A DNA stretch of 64,000 bases, taken from the NCBI GenBank assembly GCA_026008535.1, contig BRKX01000003.1, positions 23,178,001 through 23,242,000 of the forward strand, in the 5' to 3' direction. This DNA is from Perilla frutescens (Eukaryota > Streptophyta > Magnoliopsida > Lamiales > Lamiaceae). Below, one piece after another: positions 25,011-37,091 of the stretch. A program made the position numbers and the translations under genes. Position 1 is the first letter of the stretch. Each line of letters begins with the position of its first letter. Under the pieces are notes generated by a model, which had not been told where the DNA came from, did no database searches, and was given only the letters and a program-made list of their open reading frames with translations.

Positions 25011-25400
25011 GCATAAATGAAGACTATTTTTTAGAAGACAAATGTTGAGTACTACAAATCATCCACCCATACCTAAAAGATTAAAATAAAAAATGTTATA
25101 GTTTCAAGTTTTCAAATAAAAATAATAATAAATAAAATTACAAAAAAATATTAAAAGACAATGGTAGTAATCTAAACCGCTGCGACAAATGTAAAAGAAA
25201 TAGAATATTTACAATACCGTTGTCTATTAACTCAATATTGTTGTATATTATGAAAAAATTGTTGTCTATTATGAAAAACCATTGTCTATTATGAAAAAAA
25301 AACAGTTGTCTAAAGTTTTATTATACAAATTGTGAGATAGACAACTGTTTATATCACAATCGTTGTCTATCACACGATTTTACCTTAATATATGTATAGA
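23650..25400 (-). mobile_element. Complete non-autonomous Helitron, 1751 bp
   Basis: On the minus strand it starts TCTATACATATATTAAGG at 25400 and ends CTAG at 23650, preceded by a GTGCATCGC-type hairpin. The flanks are A (23649) and T (25401) on the plus strand, fitting insertion between A and T. It contains no Rep/helicase coding sequence. Inside are a (TTA)n run, repeats of TTGTCTATTATGAAAA around 25240-25300, and the inverted pair ACAGTTGTCT/AGACAACTGT (25302-25311, 25339-25348). The 5' terminus equals that of the Helitron at 56562. Confidence 0.8.
24931..25009. repeat. TTA trinucleotide microsatellite, about 26 units
   Basis: An essentially perfect (TTA)n run of about 79 bp inside the Helitron. 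Confidence 0.95.
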
Positions 25401-25692
25401 TTAAATTAGATGTATGTTTGAAAGTTCACACAGTGATGGTAACGATCCTAGTGTTTTATCACTCATAGGTTTCAGTTGTCTAGTCTTCTTTGATCGTTTA
25501 ATAGGAGGGATCTAGGCTCACACAGTTGAGCATTTCATTTAGATCTTGATTAGTATGATCTCAGGATTGCTTGGTATCAGCCTGTAATTTCTATGGTATA
25601 ACATGGTGCACTGTATTAAGTGTCACAATAGGTAGTGAAATATCACAATAGATAGTTAATGTAGTACTTAAGGTCATCTCCAGTAGTCTTGT

Positions 25693-25871
25693 TGTAACGT
25701 CCCACATCGGTTGGAGAATGAAAGTATATTGAGTATATATATGTGGGCTTAATGGACTCCCTAAGAAACTTGCATTAACCTCTTGACAATACGAGGACAG
25801 ATGTCAAGTAGTTGCTAGTGGAGCCCACGTTTCATTGATGGGCCCCACCCCCGTGGGCCTGGGACGTTATA
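25693..25871 (+). repeat. TRIM-like LTR
   Basis: The 179-bp segment starts TGTAACGTCCCACATCGG and ends GGGACGTTATA, giving near-perfect 11-bp inverted termini. A primer site follows three bases later. No second copy follows within the next kilobase, so this is a truncated TRIM-like element or the start of one. Confidence 0.6.
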
Positions 25872-25873
25872 AA

Positions 25874-25885
25874 TTGTATCAAAGC
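25874..25885 (+). promoter_or_regulatory. Degenerate tRNA-iMet primer binding site
   Basis: TTGTATCAAAGC differs at two positions from the standard TGGTATCAGAGC and sits just inside the LTR-like repeat at 25693-25871. Confidence 0.5.
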
Positions 25886-26741
25886 CGACTCGGGTGCGCT
25901 TGATCAGGCCCTGAAGCTAGTTTATTACAGTAGAAGAATGCACATATGTTTAAAATAATTCTACTAAAAAGCTAGCTATTAAATAATTTTATTAGATACA
26001 AATATTATTAAATATAATTAAATATTAAATTTGATAAATTATATGAAAATATAATTTATTAGGGATTGATTTGCGCTGGATTAAATTTAAATTATAATGA
26101 TTGTATGCTAATTCAACGAGTATTATTGACATTTTATGCTCGTATAGAGGAGTAGTCGGAATGAATTAAATAATTATATGTTTTACTTCTCTCTGTTCTT
26201 TTTTTTTCTATGAAGTTCCTTTAAAATCTTCTCTCTTCTTTTCATATTTGGCTGATCGATTATCACCTTTGTAAATAAAGTGTTTGGTCGCGTCCTCATT
26301 TAATTACCATCTCATTTAAATATGATGCAATTGCGGATCAATCATCAATTATCCCAAACACATCTAAATCCAAAAATCAATATTTATTTTGTTACATTTC
26401 CATTCTAGCCAGATTTCTTTGAGCCCATTTTTTTAATGCTCAATGCTTTTTTGTCGTCATTTTTCTGAAATTTGAGATGTGTTACCTACTAGTGGAATGA
26501 TGTAAGTTTGACCGAAGGTCTCAAATTCGAATTCTACCAATACCGTTAAGTGTGAGTTTGTCAAATTTAATTTTTTAAATATGATTTGCAATCTATTACA
26601 CATGGTATGAAGGATTTACCCAGTGCACAACCTCAAATAGTAATTGTGGAACATCATTAAAAAAATAATATCATAAACACGAGTTGCTACTATTTGATTG
26701 ATGCTTTAGATAGTGATCTTTACATTTTAGAACTTAATTAG
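25886..26741. other. AT-rich spacer, possible old SINE
   Basis: No gene. Around 26480-26650 a CTAGTGGAATG word and TCAAATTCGAATTCT resemble decayed polymerase III A and B boxes, followed by a TTACCCAGTGCAC segment seen in tRNA-derived SINEs; not secure. Confidence 0.3.
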
Positions 26742-28486
26742 TGTTGGTCCCGGTGCGAGCCTTTGTCAGTTTAGAGAGGGGGTGAATGAACTGACTTCAA
26801 AAACTTTAAAGCAGATGCGGAATAGATAGGGCCCTGACTCGCTTTTGAGATTTATCTGTGCTGATTGATCAGTTGAGAGAAGCTGACAGAGGTTTAGCTG
26901 GTGAGCTGATAAGTTTTCAACTGATAACTAGAAGACGTGGCTGAAGCTTGTCAGTTGAGTCTGTGTGTGTGAATGTGTGCAGTTAAAGAACTTGCAAGTG
27001 CAAGACTGAAAAACAGTAAGAACAGCACACACAGAGCTTTATAGAGGTTCGAAGCTTCCTGCTTCTACGTCCTCTATTCCTTCCGCAGAAGGGCAATCCA
27101 CTATGCAATAGTAATGTTTCGTTATTACAATTACACAGTGAAGAATTCCTGTTGGACCTAAAAATGGCACCCTTCAACCCGAGTGCGACACCCTTTCCAA
27201 CCGTTGTTGTCCTTGAAGAATGGACCCGTCGGTACACGCTCCTCCTCAGCCGGTTTCTGGGTCGACAGCTCACACTTACCAGTCCCAATTGCTCGCTGAG
27301 ACTTTAGATGCTATTGCCCGTCTTTACATGATTTTAGATCTCGCTCAATCTTCAAGAAGACAGTCTTGAATCTGTTATCAACCTGGAGTGCTCCTTTCTC
27401 TTGAGCTGGCTGGTTGATCTTTGAGGAACTGTACTGAGGAGCTTTGTTCTTGCTGGAATTCTGCGTCAGCTTAGCAGCTTGCTTTGACTTGAAGCACGTC
27501 TTCTCAGTATAAGACTTTTCACACTTTGAGAGTATTGAGCTTTGAGCTGTAGAGAGAGAAAGAAATAGCTCGTTCTGCAAAATAGCAAAGTTAGATTGGC
27601 GAAAGTCTTGGCCAAAGTTGATTTCACCCTCTTTAAAAAGATAAGTGAATTTTGACCGTTATGAATGGTGATATTTAGAAATCACCGGCAGCATATTAAT
27701 GCTTGTAGCCGTTTGAAGCTCTTTTAATGAACTAGCTATTTTGACTTTAATATTCTCTGCTCTAAGATCATCAGGATCTTATAAAGATTTCTTGGTAAGA
27801 TCTTCATTAACTGCTTGTCAGTAGGAGCAGGTGATTTGGCTATCATTTTTATACATTCAGCTGACGGGTTCTCAGCTATCTCGGCTTTCAGCTCTGAGAT
27901 TGTCCAGTTGGCAGATCTTCAGCTGCCTTGAGCTTCTATCATGATATAGTCTAGTTCAGCTGACTCATCAGCTAAGCTTAAAAGCTTCCATTTCTAGACT
28001 TATCAATTGGCTACTGATTGAGCTTTTACCTTTTCTCTCTGAACTGATCTATGGTCAGTTAAGTGAAGGCTCAAAGAATTTAGAGCTATTTTACCAGTAA
28101 ACTGATCTTTGATCAGTTTAGGATCAGCTTTGACTGATCTCTGATCAGATTAGTTTCAGCTTTCAAGCTGACTCTGTTCATCAGTCTATCCTGGCTTTTT
28201 GCTAAGATTGATGATTAACTCATCTGTGGATGCCTACTAGTCTCCAAAGTTCTCTTCTCCCTTTACAGCTTATCTTAAGCTTTGAAGAGTTTACTCTGAC
28301 TGGTCTGATCAAGGCAACATGTAAGCTGGTTGACCATGCTTCTGAATAGTTGTCTCTCATCTCAGCTTGAAGTCTTATTTGGTCATTATCCCTGATTTTC
28401 AGCTTTTCATAACATGCAGTTTTTCATTAAATCATCACAAATATTTTGACATTTCATCAAAACCATCATTTGGGATTTTTCCAACA
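26742..28486 (-). repeat. 3' LTR of the giant copia element
   Basis: Forward strand begins TGTTGGTCCCGG and ends TTCCAACA, 1745 bp. It aligns along its length with 46631-48373; about a dozen differences are visible in the first 210 bp, fewer further in. Rich in GATCAG/CTGATC and CAGCTGA words, which recur through the element. Confidence 0.85.
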
Positions 28487-28499
28487 ATTTTCCCTTTTT
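28487..28499 (-). promoter_or_regulatory. Polypurine tract of the giant copia element
   Basis: The minus strand reads AAAAAGGGAAAAT directly before the 3' LTR, preceded by TTTGACATCATC, the usual copia arrangement. It fixes the element on the minus strand. Confidence 0.7.
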
Positions 28500-28790
28500 G
28501 ATGATGTCAAAACCAGCTGATTTGATGATGGAAAAACCGTACAAGGTTATCATTCATGAATGAGCATCTGAGCATGTACCAGTTCTGGTGAAAAAGCTGA
28601 AAATAGACCATGTTCATAAGAACAGTCTTAGATGCTTATAGCTTTTGAAAGCTAACATTTTATACATTCATGAGTATCAATGCTTTGATATAAACATCAG
28701 AGCTTTGATAAAAAGATTAGTATCAGAGTGATGAAGCATACATTAATATGTGAGCTCAATGTGTTTTATCTATAAGGTATCAAAGTTTTG

Positions 28791-31700
28791 CTGATGAGAA
28801 ATACAGCTAAAATGACCTTTAGATATCTGAGTACTCATTTGCACAGCTTGAAAAGCTTCAAATGTTTCAGTTCTAAACACAGCTCAATTCTGATTATCAT
28901 GCGAATTTTCAATTTTGATTTTGAGTACATGGAAAGTCTTAAGCTATTCAAAAGGACAAATCAACATGATCAGAACATTTTATATTATAAACAAAAGAGC
29001 ATGTTTTAGACACTGATTGAGCATAGAAGATGAAGAAATACAAGAAGTAAGAGAGAGAGAGAGAGAGAGAGAGAATATCAAAATTTGATATTTTAACTTC
29101 ATTCTTCAGTTGGAACTGTTCGCCACTTAGTTCCGTCTTCTCTTGCTCGATTCTTCTTTTTCAAACTTCCATGGAGAGATACTGGGTATGCTGTGAATAT
29201 CCCATTCTTGATGTTGTTTCAACTGAGCATTCTCCCAAGTTCAACGGTAATCTTGAGCTGGGCAATGCTCAAGTTGGACTTTCTCCTCACGAATATGTTC
29301 CCCCTGATGGATAGCTTCCACCTCGTGAGTAGCTTTTCCCTGAAATGCAGCTTGCCTTTGAAGCTGTACCTCTCTTTGGACTTCTCTTTGGATCTCATCC
29401 TAAAGAGTTATATCACCTTGCCAGAAATCATATGTTGGAACATATGATTTTCCATCATCAATATATCCTTCCCCCTTTTTGGCATCATCCAAAAGGGCGA
29501 GTTGATGAAAGTCATAATGAGGCAATGACAACTGCGGCAGATGGGAGAAAGAAATAGCCAGCAAGTTGTTGGTAATGTGGGGAGCATGGGGTGCAGGCAC
29601 AGGAGCGGACAACCATAGATAAGACTCCTCTGTCGCCATCAGTTGGTCAAGATCTGAGAAGGATGGTTGATCTTGCCAAGGAAAAGAGGCTGATGTGATT
29701 TCGAGAAGTGGTTCATCGGGAATGGTGATGATGGCATTCTCTTGAAGATGAGTTGTGGACGAGTTGGAGGGCTCATGTTTAGGAAGGGGTGCATCATGAG
29801 GCACCAAGGTTTGGATCCTCTGAATCATGGAATCCATGATTTCTGGGACTGATGGAGGCGTATTAAGTGGATAGTTCATCCAGCTTCGGCTCCATTTACC
29901 TTCTTCAATCCAATATGAGTAGCCTCGTTTGTCTACCATTATTAACATGGTGGCATCATCCACCTGGAACCTCCAGAGGTGATACTGGAGATATCTTCAA
30001 AGGTGTTCGAAGAGAAAGGGACTGTGTTCCCTTATTTGACCAAAACAACTATTCAGTTGTTGGTCAAGACTTGCATTGAAGCCTTCTGCCAGAGATTCTG
30101 GGTTAGCGACATAAGGAAGTTTGCTGGTTGCAGGTGCAGTAGTCTCGCCACTTGTACAAGTGTAAGAGTCACTGTCAGTCAAGGACTGTCCTACGTCAGC
30201 TGGAGGATCAGCATAAAGGAGCGACTGCTTTTCTTTAGCTGGGTTGTGGTCCTCCATGAGCTGAAGTCTCAACTTCCTAGGGCGGCCAGTTACATTCCCA
30301 TGTCTTCGATGAATGTAGACTGTAGGAAGGAGATCTCGTCTGGGAGAGTGTATCCACCAGGAACTGATGAGAAATACAGCTAAAATGACCTTCAGATATC
30401 TAAGTACTCATTTGCACAGCTTGAAAAGCTTCAAATGTTTCAGTTCTAAACACAGCTCAATTCTGATTATCATGCGAATTTTCAATTTTGATTTTGAGTG
30501 CATGGAAAGTCTTAAGCTATTCAAAAGGACAAATCAACATGATCAGAACATTTTGTATTATAAACAAAAGAGCATGTTTTAGACACTGATTGAGCATAGA
30601 AGATGAAGAAATACATGAAGTAAGAGAGAGAGAGAGAGAGAGAGAGAATATCAAAATTTGATATTTTAACTTCCTTCTTCAGTTGGAACTGTTCGCCACT
30701 CAGTTCCGTCTTCTCTTGCTCGATTCTTCTTTTTCAAACTTCCAAGGAGAGATACTGGGTATGCTGTGAATATCCCATTCTTGATGTTGTTTCAGCTGAG
30801 CATTCTCCCAAGTTCAACGGTAATCTTGAGCTGGGCAATGCTCAAGTTGGACTTTCTCCTCACGAATATCTTTCCCCTGATGGGTAGCTTCCCCCTCGTG
30901 AGTAGCTTTTCCCTGAAAGGCAGCTTGCCTTTGAAGCTGTACCTCTCTTTGGACTTCTCTTTGGATCTCATCCTAAAGAGTTATATCACCTTGCCAGAAA
31001 TCATATGTTGGAACATATGATTTTCCATCATCAATATATCCTTCCCCCTTTTTGGCATCATCCAAAAGGGCGAGTTGATGAAAGTCATAATGAGGCAATG
31101 ACAACTGTGGCAGATGGGAGAAAGAAATAGCAAGCAAGTTGTTGGTGATGTGGGGAGCATGGGGTGCGGGCATAGGAGCGGACAGCCATAGATAAGACTC
31201 CTCTGTCGCCATCAGTTGGTCAAGATCTAAGAAGGATGGTTGATCTTGCCAAGAAAAAGAGGCTGATGCGATTTCGAGAAGTGGCTCGTCTGGAATGGTG
31301 ATGATGGCATCCTCTTGAAGAGGAGTTGTGGACGAGTTGGAGGGCTCATGTTTAGGAAGGGGTGCATCATGAGGCACCAAGGTTTGGATCCTCTGAATCA
31401 TGGAATCCATGATTTCTGGGACTGATGGAGGCGTATTAAGTGGATAGTTCATCCAGCTTCGGCTCCATTTACCTTCTTCAATCCAATATGAGTAGTCTCG
31501 TTTGTCTACCATTATTAACATGGTGGCATCATCCACCTGGAACATCCAGAGGTGATACTGGAGATATCTTCAAAGGTGTTCGAAGAGAAAGGGACTGTGC
31601 TCCCTTATTTGACCAAAACAACTATTCCGTTGTTGGTCAATACTTGCATTGAAGCCTTCTTCCAGAGATTCTGGGTTAGCGACATAAGGAAGTTTGCTGG

Positions 31701-32192
31701 TTGCAGGTGCAGTAGACTCACCACTTGTACAAGTGTAAGAGTCACTGTCAGTCAAGGACTGTCCTACGTCAGCTGGAGGATCAGCATAAAGGAGCGGCTG
31801 CTTTTGTTTAGCTGGGTTGTGGTCCTCCATGAGCTGAAGTCTCAACTTCCTAGGGCGGCCAGTTACATACCCATATCTTCGATGAATGTAGACTGTAGGA
31901 AGGAGATCTCGTCTGGGAGAGTGTATCCACCAGGAACTGATGAGAAATACAGCTAAAATGACCTTCAGATATCTGAGTACTCATTTGCACAGCTTGAAAA
32001 GCTTCAAATGTTTCAGTTCTAAACACAGCTCAATTCTGATTATCATGCGAATTTTCAATTTTGATTTTGAGTGCATGGAAAGTCTTAAGCTATTCAAAAG
32101 GACAAATCAACATGATCAGAACATTTTGTATTATAAACAAAAGAGCATGTTTTAGACACTTATTGAGCATAGAAGATGAAGAAATACATGAA

Positions 32193-32228
<36 letters not shown>

Positions 32229-33513
32229 CAAAATTTGATATTTTAACTTCCTTCTTCAGTTGGAACTGTTCGCCACTCAGTTCCGTCTTCTCTTGCTCGA
32301 TTCTTCTTTTTCAAACTTCCAAGGAGAGATACTGGGTATGCTGTGAATATCCCATTCTTGATGTTGTTTCAGCTGAGCATTCTCCCAAGTTCAACGGTAA
32401 TCTTGAGCTGGGCAATGCTCAAGTTGGACTTTCTCCTCACGAATATCTTCCCCCTGATGGGTAGCTTCCCCCTCGTGAGTAGCTTTTCCCTGAAAGGCAG
32501 CTTGCCTTTGAAGCTGTACCTCTCTTTGGACTTCTCTTTGGATCTCATCCTAAAGAGTTATATCACCTTGCCAGAAATCATATGTTGGAACATATGATTT
32601 TCCATCATCAATATATGCTTCCCCCTTTTTGGCATCATCCAAAAGGGCGAGTTGATGAAAGTCATAATGAGGCAATGACAACTGTGGCAGATGGGAGAAA
32701 GAAATAGCAAGCAAGTTGTTGGTGATGTGGGGAGCATGGGGTGCGGGCACAGGAGCGGACAGCCATAGATAAGACTCCTCTGTCGCCATCAGTTGGTCAA
32801 GATCTAAGAAAGATGGTTGATCTTGCCAAGAAAAAGAGGCTGATGCGATTTCGAGAAGTGGCTCGTCTGGAATGGTGATGATGGCATCCTCTTGAAGAGG
32901 AGTTGTGGATGAGTTGGAGGGCTCATGTTTAGGAAGGGGTACATCATGAGGCACCAAGGTTTGGATCCTCTGAATCATGGAATACATGATTTCTGGGACT
33001 GATGGAGGCGTATTAAGTGGATAGTTCATCCAGCTTCGGCTCCATTTACCTTCTTCAATCCAATATGAGTAGCCTCGTTTGTCTACCATTATTAACATGG
33101 TGGCATCATCCACCTGGAACCTCCAGAGGTGATACTGGAGATATCTTCAAAGGTGTTCGAAGAGAAAGGGACTGTGCTCCCTTATTTGACCAAAACAACT
33201 ATTCAGTTGTTGGTCAATACTTGCATTGAAGCCTTCTTCCAGAGATTCTGGGTTAGCGACATAAGGAAGTTTGCTGGTTGCAGGTGCAGTAGACTCGCCA
33301 CTTGTACAAGTGTAAGAGTCACTGTCAGTCAAGGACTGTCCTACGTCAGCTGGAGGATCAGCATAGAGGAGCGGCTGCTTTTCTTTAGCTGGGTTGTGGT
33401 CCTCCATGAGTTGAAGTCTCAACTTCCTAGGGTGGCCAGTTACATTCCCATGTCTTTGATGAATATAGACTGTAGGAAGAAGATCTCGTCTGGGAGAGTG
33501 TATCCACTAGGAA
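28791..33513. repeat. Tandem triplication, 1573-bp units
   Basis: Three head-to-tail units start at 28791, 30364 and 31937 (1573, 1573 and 1577 bp; the 4-bp excess lies in a GA microsatellite). Each unit holds the C-terminal half of env-like ORF C, its 3' end and a GA run (29051-29074, 30624-30647, about 32195-32223). Units 2 and 3 share variants that unit 1 lacks. The junctions share only a CTG (or CTGAT-like) microhomology. Confidence 0.95.
29110..31936 (-). pseudogene. Two extra copies of the C-terminal half of env-like ORF C
   Basis: Each copy (about 29110-30363 and 30683-31936) repeats a frame with RKLRLQLMEDHNPA, a TGA after FLFEHL (29997-29999; 31570-31572), VDDATMLIMVDKRGYSYWI, a Pro/His/Ser-rich stretch, then a TAG after DFWQGDITL (29400-29402; 30973-30975) and a charged helical tail (EIQREVQREVQLQRQ). 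The same stops and the same frameshift near the start occur in all copies including the one joined to ORF C, so these lesions predate the triplication. Confidence 0.75.
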
Positions 33514-34190
33514 CTGTTCCGAGTTGCTCTGTGATGATATGACTGAGTCAATTTGCAAATCCTAACTTGGCTTTGAATATGCCAGAGGTTAGATCGATCT
33601 CAACATGCCTCACATGACAGCGAAGCTGTGCCAATATATAGGATGCCCAATCAGCCTTGCATCCATAATATATTGCGGCCATAAGATGAGAGGTGTTGTC
33701 ATTGAACTGTGCGTTGGTGATGCTACTCAGAAAAGTGTGCACCACAATGTCCAGAATCTGGGCCATGGTTGGAGAGAGACTATCTTTCAAATTGTTTGAA
33801 AAGTCTCTGTAATCAATGTGTGGACGTTTCCAGTTGTACCACAGTTCCAACTTTGAAGGAAACACTAGTTCAAACACCTTTGGGCCATTATCGGGGAGCT
33901 GGAACAGGTCGGTTAGCACATCTTTGTTGATGATGATAACCTGAAACAGAGATTATGTTGTGTCCTGAGATTTCCACGTGATAGTAGAACTCAGCTACGA
34001 GTGGAAGATGCTTCCTTTTGGGTTGTGTTGTCATAAATGACAAGAGCCCGTATGAATCCAACAAGTGGAAGATCATGCTGGTCTTCTCATGACCGATTCG
34101 AGCTTGAAGAAAAGCGCGATCAATGAACTTATCCATTGTGACCTTCTTTAGTAGAAGTCTCATATTCATCGATTGGAATGATGAAGTCAT
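32256..34190 (-). pseudogene. Env-like ORF C of the giant copia element
   Basis: Probable start is the ATG at 34190 (MTSSFQSMNMRLLLKK). The plant-transposon-type domain follows: LPLVAEFYYHVEISG, then after a frame change DLFQLPDNGPKVFELVF, HLMAAIYYGCKADWASYI and LRCHVRHVEIDL. The C-terminal half lies in the third tandem unit, with VDDATMLIMVDKRG, a linker rich in Pro, His and Ser, and a probable coiled coil (REVQREVQLQRQAAFQ). Stops include 33548, 33147 and 32550; frame changes lie near 33900 and 33450. Homologous in its domain order to ORFs A and B upstream. Role in Sireviruses unknown; called env-like by position only. Confidence 0.65.
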
Positions 34191-34795
34191 TCTTCGATGA
34201 TATAAGAGGAGATGGAAGGGGCTATGGATAAGTGAGAAGACAATGAGAGAAAATGAAGAAGTTAGAGAGAGAATTTTATCTCTATTTTTGTATATATTTT
34301 TCTTCTTCAACTTCTCCGTTGCTTTTAAAAGTAATAATTTTGCATGCATTAAAACCAGAGCAATCGAGTGCTTACTGGCTGATCAGCTATCTGATTTGAA
34401 AGAAAGTTAGTTGAATAAATGATGCATGCATCTCAACCGTCCACTTGGATTAATGCTTTATGAACGAGCGGCTGAGATCTGAAGATTTGAAAATCTGAGT
34501 AGTTGCCATAAATAGCACAATATTTTGCCAGAAAATTTGCTATTTATTTACCTCAGAAAAATTCATCTCGTTATACTTTAATGCTAAGTATAGAGACTTA
34601 AATGGTAACTCAGATGAACAGTAAGCTTATTTTGAAATGTTAGCGATAGTTTTTTCAAAAAAAATAAGTTGTGAGGAATAGAGAGTTGAGAAGCTTATCG
34701 AAGTGGATTGATCAGGCAGCTGATGAGAAGATGGACTTGGAGCTCGAGGTGTCAGTTTCCTGCTGAACTGGTGATATCACCTTTAACTGATGGAA
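34191..34795. other. Spacer between env-like ORFs B and C
   Basis: About 600 bp without a supported gene. It includes a GAGAGA run near 34264 and AT-rich 5'-leader-like sequence before ORF C. Confidence 0.5.
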
Positions 34796-36612
34796 TCATT
34801 TTTGTTGAGCAGCTGCTGATTGACTCTTTGTCAATTTCCTCTTCTTGAGTGGTCGAATGGGGCTAGCTTCACTGCTTTCTTTAGAGCTATTAGACCGTTT
34901 CCTTTTGGAAGCTGAACTGGAGATGTTCTGGGGGGAATCATTTCCGACTTGAGTCTCAGCATGCTGAAGTTGCTGAAGAGCAACTGCTGAGGTAGTCAGC
35001 TTCAAGGAGGTCAGCTCTTTAATTCCTCTGCAAGATGAGCTGGGCTGATTTATTATCAGCTTTGCAGCTTTTGAGCAAGACTTGATAAGTGGAGTAACAT
35101 AACTTCTGGAAAAGAGATCTGGAGACGTAGCAGTATCTTCATCGTCTTTGACTCCACTTTGTCCAAGATGTTGACTCCTTGTGATTTCCACTACTTGAGT
35201 ATGAGAGAGATCTTTGTCTATCTCTGCAGTGGCACCCGCAGCTTGTAGATATGCCTTTTCTGACTAAATTGGACCAAGATTCAGTTGCAGGCAACATAGA
35301 TCGACTGGATTGTTAGCACACTATTTTTCAGTTGCAACTCCTTGCGATCTCAAGCTGGCTTGAACATCAGCTAGCAGGGCCTTAGCTGGAATGTTATTAT
35401 CAAGTCGATGCTTCATAATCCGCTGGACTTGCACAATATTTTGAGGAAAAGGATTTGAGGCTCCAATCCATTTGATGCTCCAAGTCTCTTTATGTTGCCA
35501 AAAGCTCATGTCATGAAAGGCTGTAAGCAAGAAATGTGACTGGATTGACATTGAGTGTCTCCAGTTGTACTAGTAAAAGTACCGGTGTAGCTGTTTGAAT
35601 AGCTGATTGTCTTATTTTTTACATCCTTCTGAGCACTCTTGACTTCATATTCACCACTGTAGAAAGTGCGAATATTATCTTCAGTCAGTTGGAGAGGAGG
35701 GCAGGCTCTCCTGAAGTACTCAGCTCCATAATTTTGATGAGAAATTCTAATGAAGGGAATAAGCTCATCTGGATCAGTGCAGAGTTTAAAATCAACTGAT
35801 GATCCATTTTTGGAGTGAGGAGAGGGAACTTCATTTGCATCTGAACTGCTTGAAGTTGTATTGCCAGATTTGGCTTTAGATTCCCTCTTCTTCTTGAGTG
35901 ACTGAAGATGTGATTTTCCTTTCTTGGGAATCCAGTCGAATATGAGGATTGGCAGTGCGTCATCATTTGGAAGATTCAGCATATCTTCCAAGAGCTTGGT
36001 CATTCTTAGAACAAGTCCTACTCTAGACTCAAATTTCCTAGTTCTTTTTTAGTCTGCGGCTTTGATGACCTGATGCTTAAATTGGGAGAAGATGAATTCT
36101 GCCCAATTAGTTTCCAATCCTTCAACAAGGTGTATCATGACCTTGTATCTTTCTTGAGTCAACTAACTCAAGCTTCCAATGGCACCGAGCATCATCTTGT
36201 TCGTAATATCGAGCATGACCCCATACTCGGGCTTCAAGTCAGTTTTGGCTATGGTAAAATTGAATTGCTTGGAGCAATTTGAAGCACACCATTCTTTCCA
36301 GTATGGTTCAGCTGAATCTTTCAGATCTTGAACCCTGGAGCCTTTTCTGGAAAGTTGAAAGATTTCTGCAATTTTTCTTTCAGTGATTTGGAGTTGCTTT
36401 CGTTAAATCACTAATTGTATGACCTTCCCATCTGCAGTGACCTTTACTTGAAGCAAGAACTCACTTACCAAGTTTTTTCTGAAGAATCTTGGAGAAGTTT
36501 CTAGGTAATGCAGAATTTCGGTCTTGTAAAGATTGACCAGAAGAAAAAGATTGTTTGATTCTTAAAGAATCAATTGAAATTTCTGTCTTTCCAGAAATTT
36601 ATCTCTCATCAT
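34796..36612 (-). pseudogene. Env-like ORF B of the giant copia element
   Basis: Start is the ATG at 36612 (MMRDKFLERQKF). Phase is constant from there to 35506, broken by stops. Motifs matching ORF A and ORF C in order: FFRKNLVSEFLLQVKVTADG, ITERKIAEIFQL, ERYKVMIHLVEGLETNWAEF, LCTDPDELIPFIRISHQN, GAEYFRRACPP. After a frameshift, LLTAFHDMSFWQHKE (35321-35551) matches the LMGFHGMSFWKREEE of ORF A. The end at 34796-34900 is basic (PLKKRKLTKSQ), possibly a nuclear localisation signal. About 600 codons. No membrane segment or signal peptide seen. Confidence 0.65.
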
Positions 36613-37091
36613 TTTCTCTTTGAAGGAGGTAAGAGCTTTTAAAGCTTAAGCCATTTTTGAAAAAAATTGGCTGAGTTTGAATTGAAGCTTTTTTTTTAGA
36701 GAAAGAGAAAACACTCTTTTTTAAAGAGAAGAGAATACTCTTGATAGACTTCTTTTTTTTTAAATGCAGTGGATGTTGAATGTGTTGGTGTATTGTGTAT
36801 TCTCAAAGTTTTGGCAAAGGGGTTTTTATGAGTGAGGAAGGAGACTCATAAATGTGTTGTTTGAAAGAATTAAATTCCCTTTGTCGTTTTTAGTCATTGG
36901 TTTGAAATGACCATGAAATGTGTCAAAGTTTTACCAATGGTCTAAAATTTCAAAATGAATGCTGACATGTCATGTACATTATAAAAAATTTTAAAGTGAT
37001 TTTCATTCCTTTTTTTAAGAAAATTTTGAAGTACACTGAATCACAAGATAATAACTAGAGAGTCTTGAATCAGCTGTGATTGATCAGGCTC
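36613..37091. other. Spacer between env-like ORFs A and B
   Basis: About 480 bp, AT-rich with poly-A/T runs (36690-36770), no supported gene. Position and size mirror the other two env-like spacers. Confidence 0.5.

Noticed and set aside
28788..32597. Plus-strand frames of 71, 84 and 134 codons that recur three times with near-identical protein sequence
   Set aside because: The recurrence comes from the tandem DNA triplication. They lie antisense to the env-like frame and have no recognisable domains.
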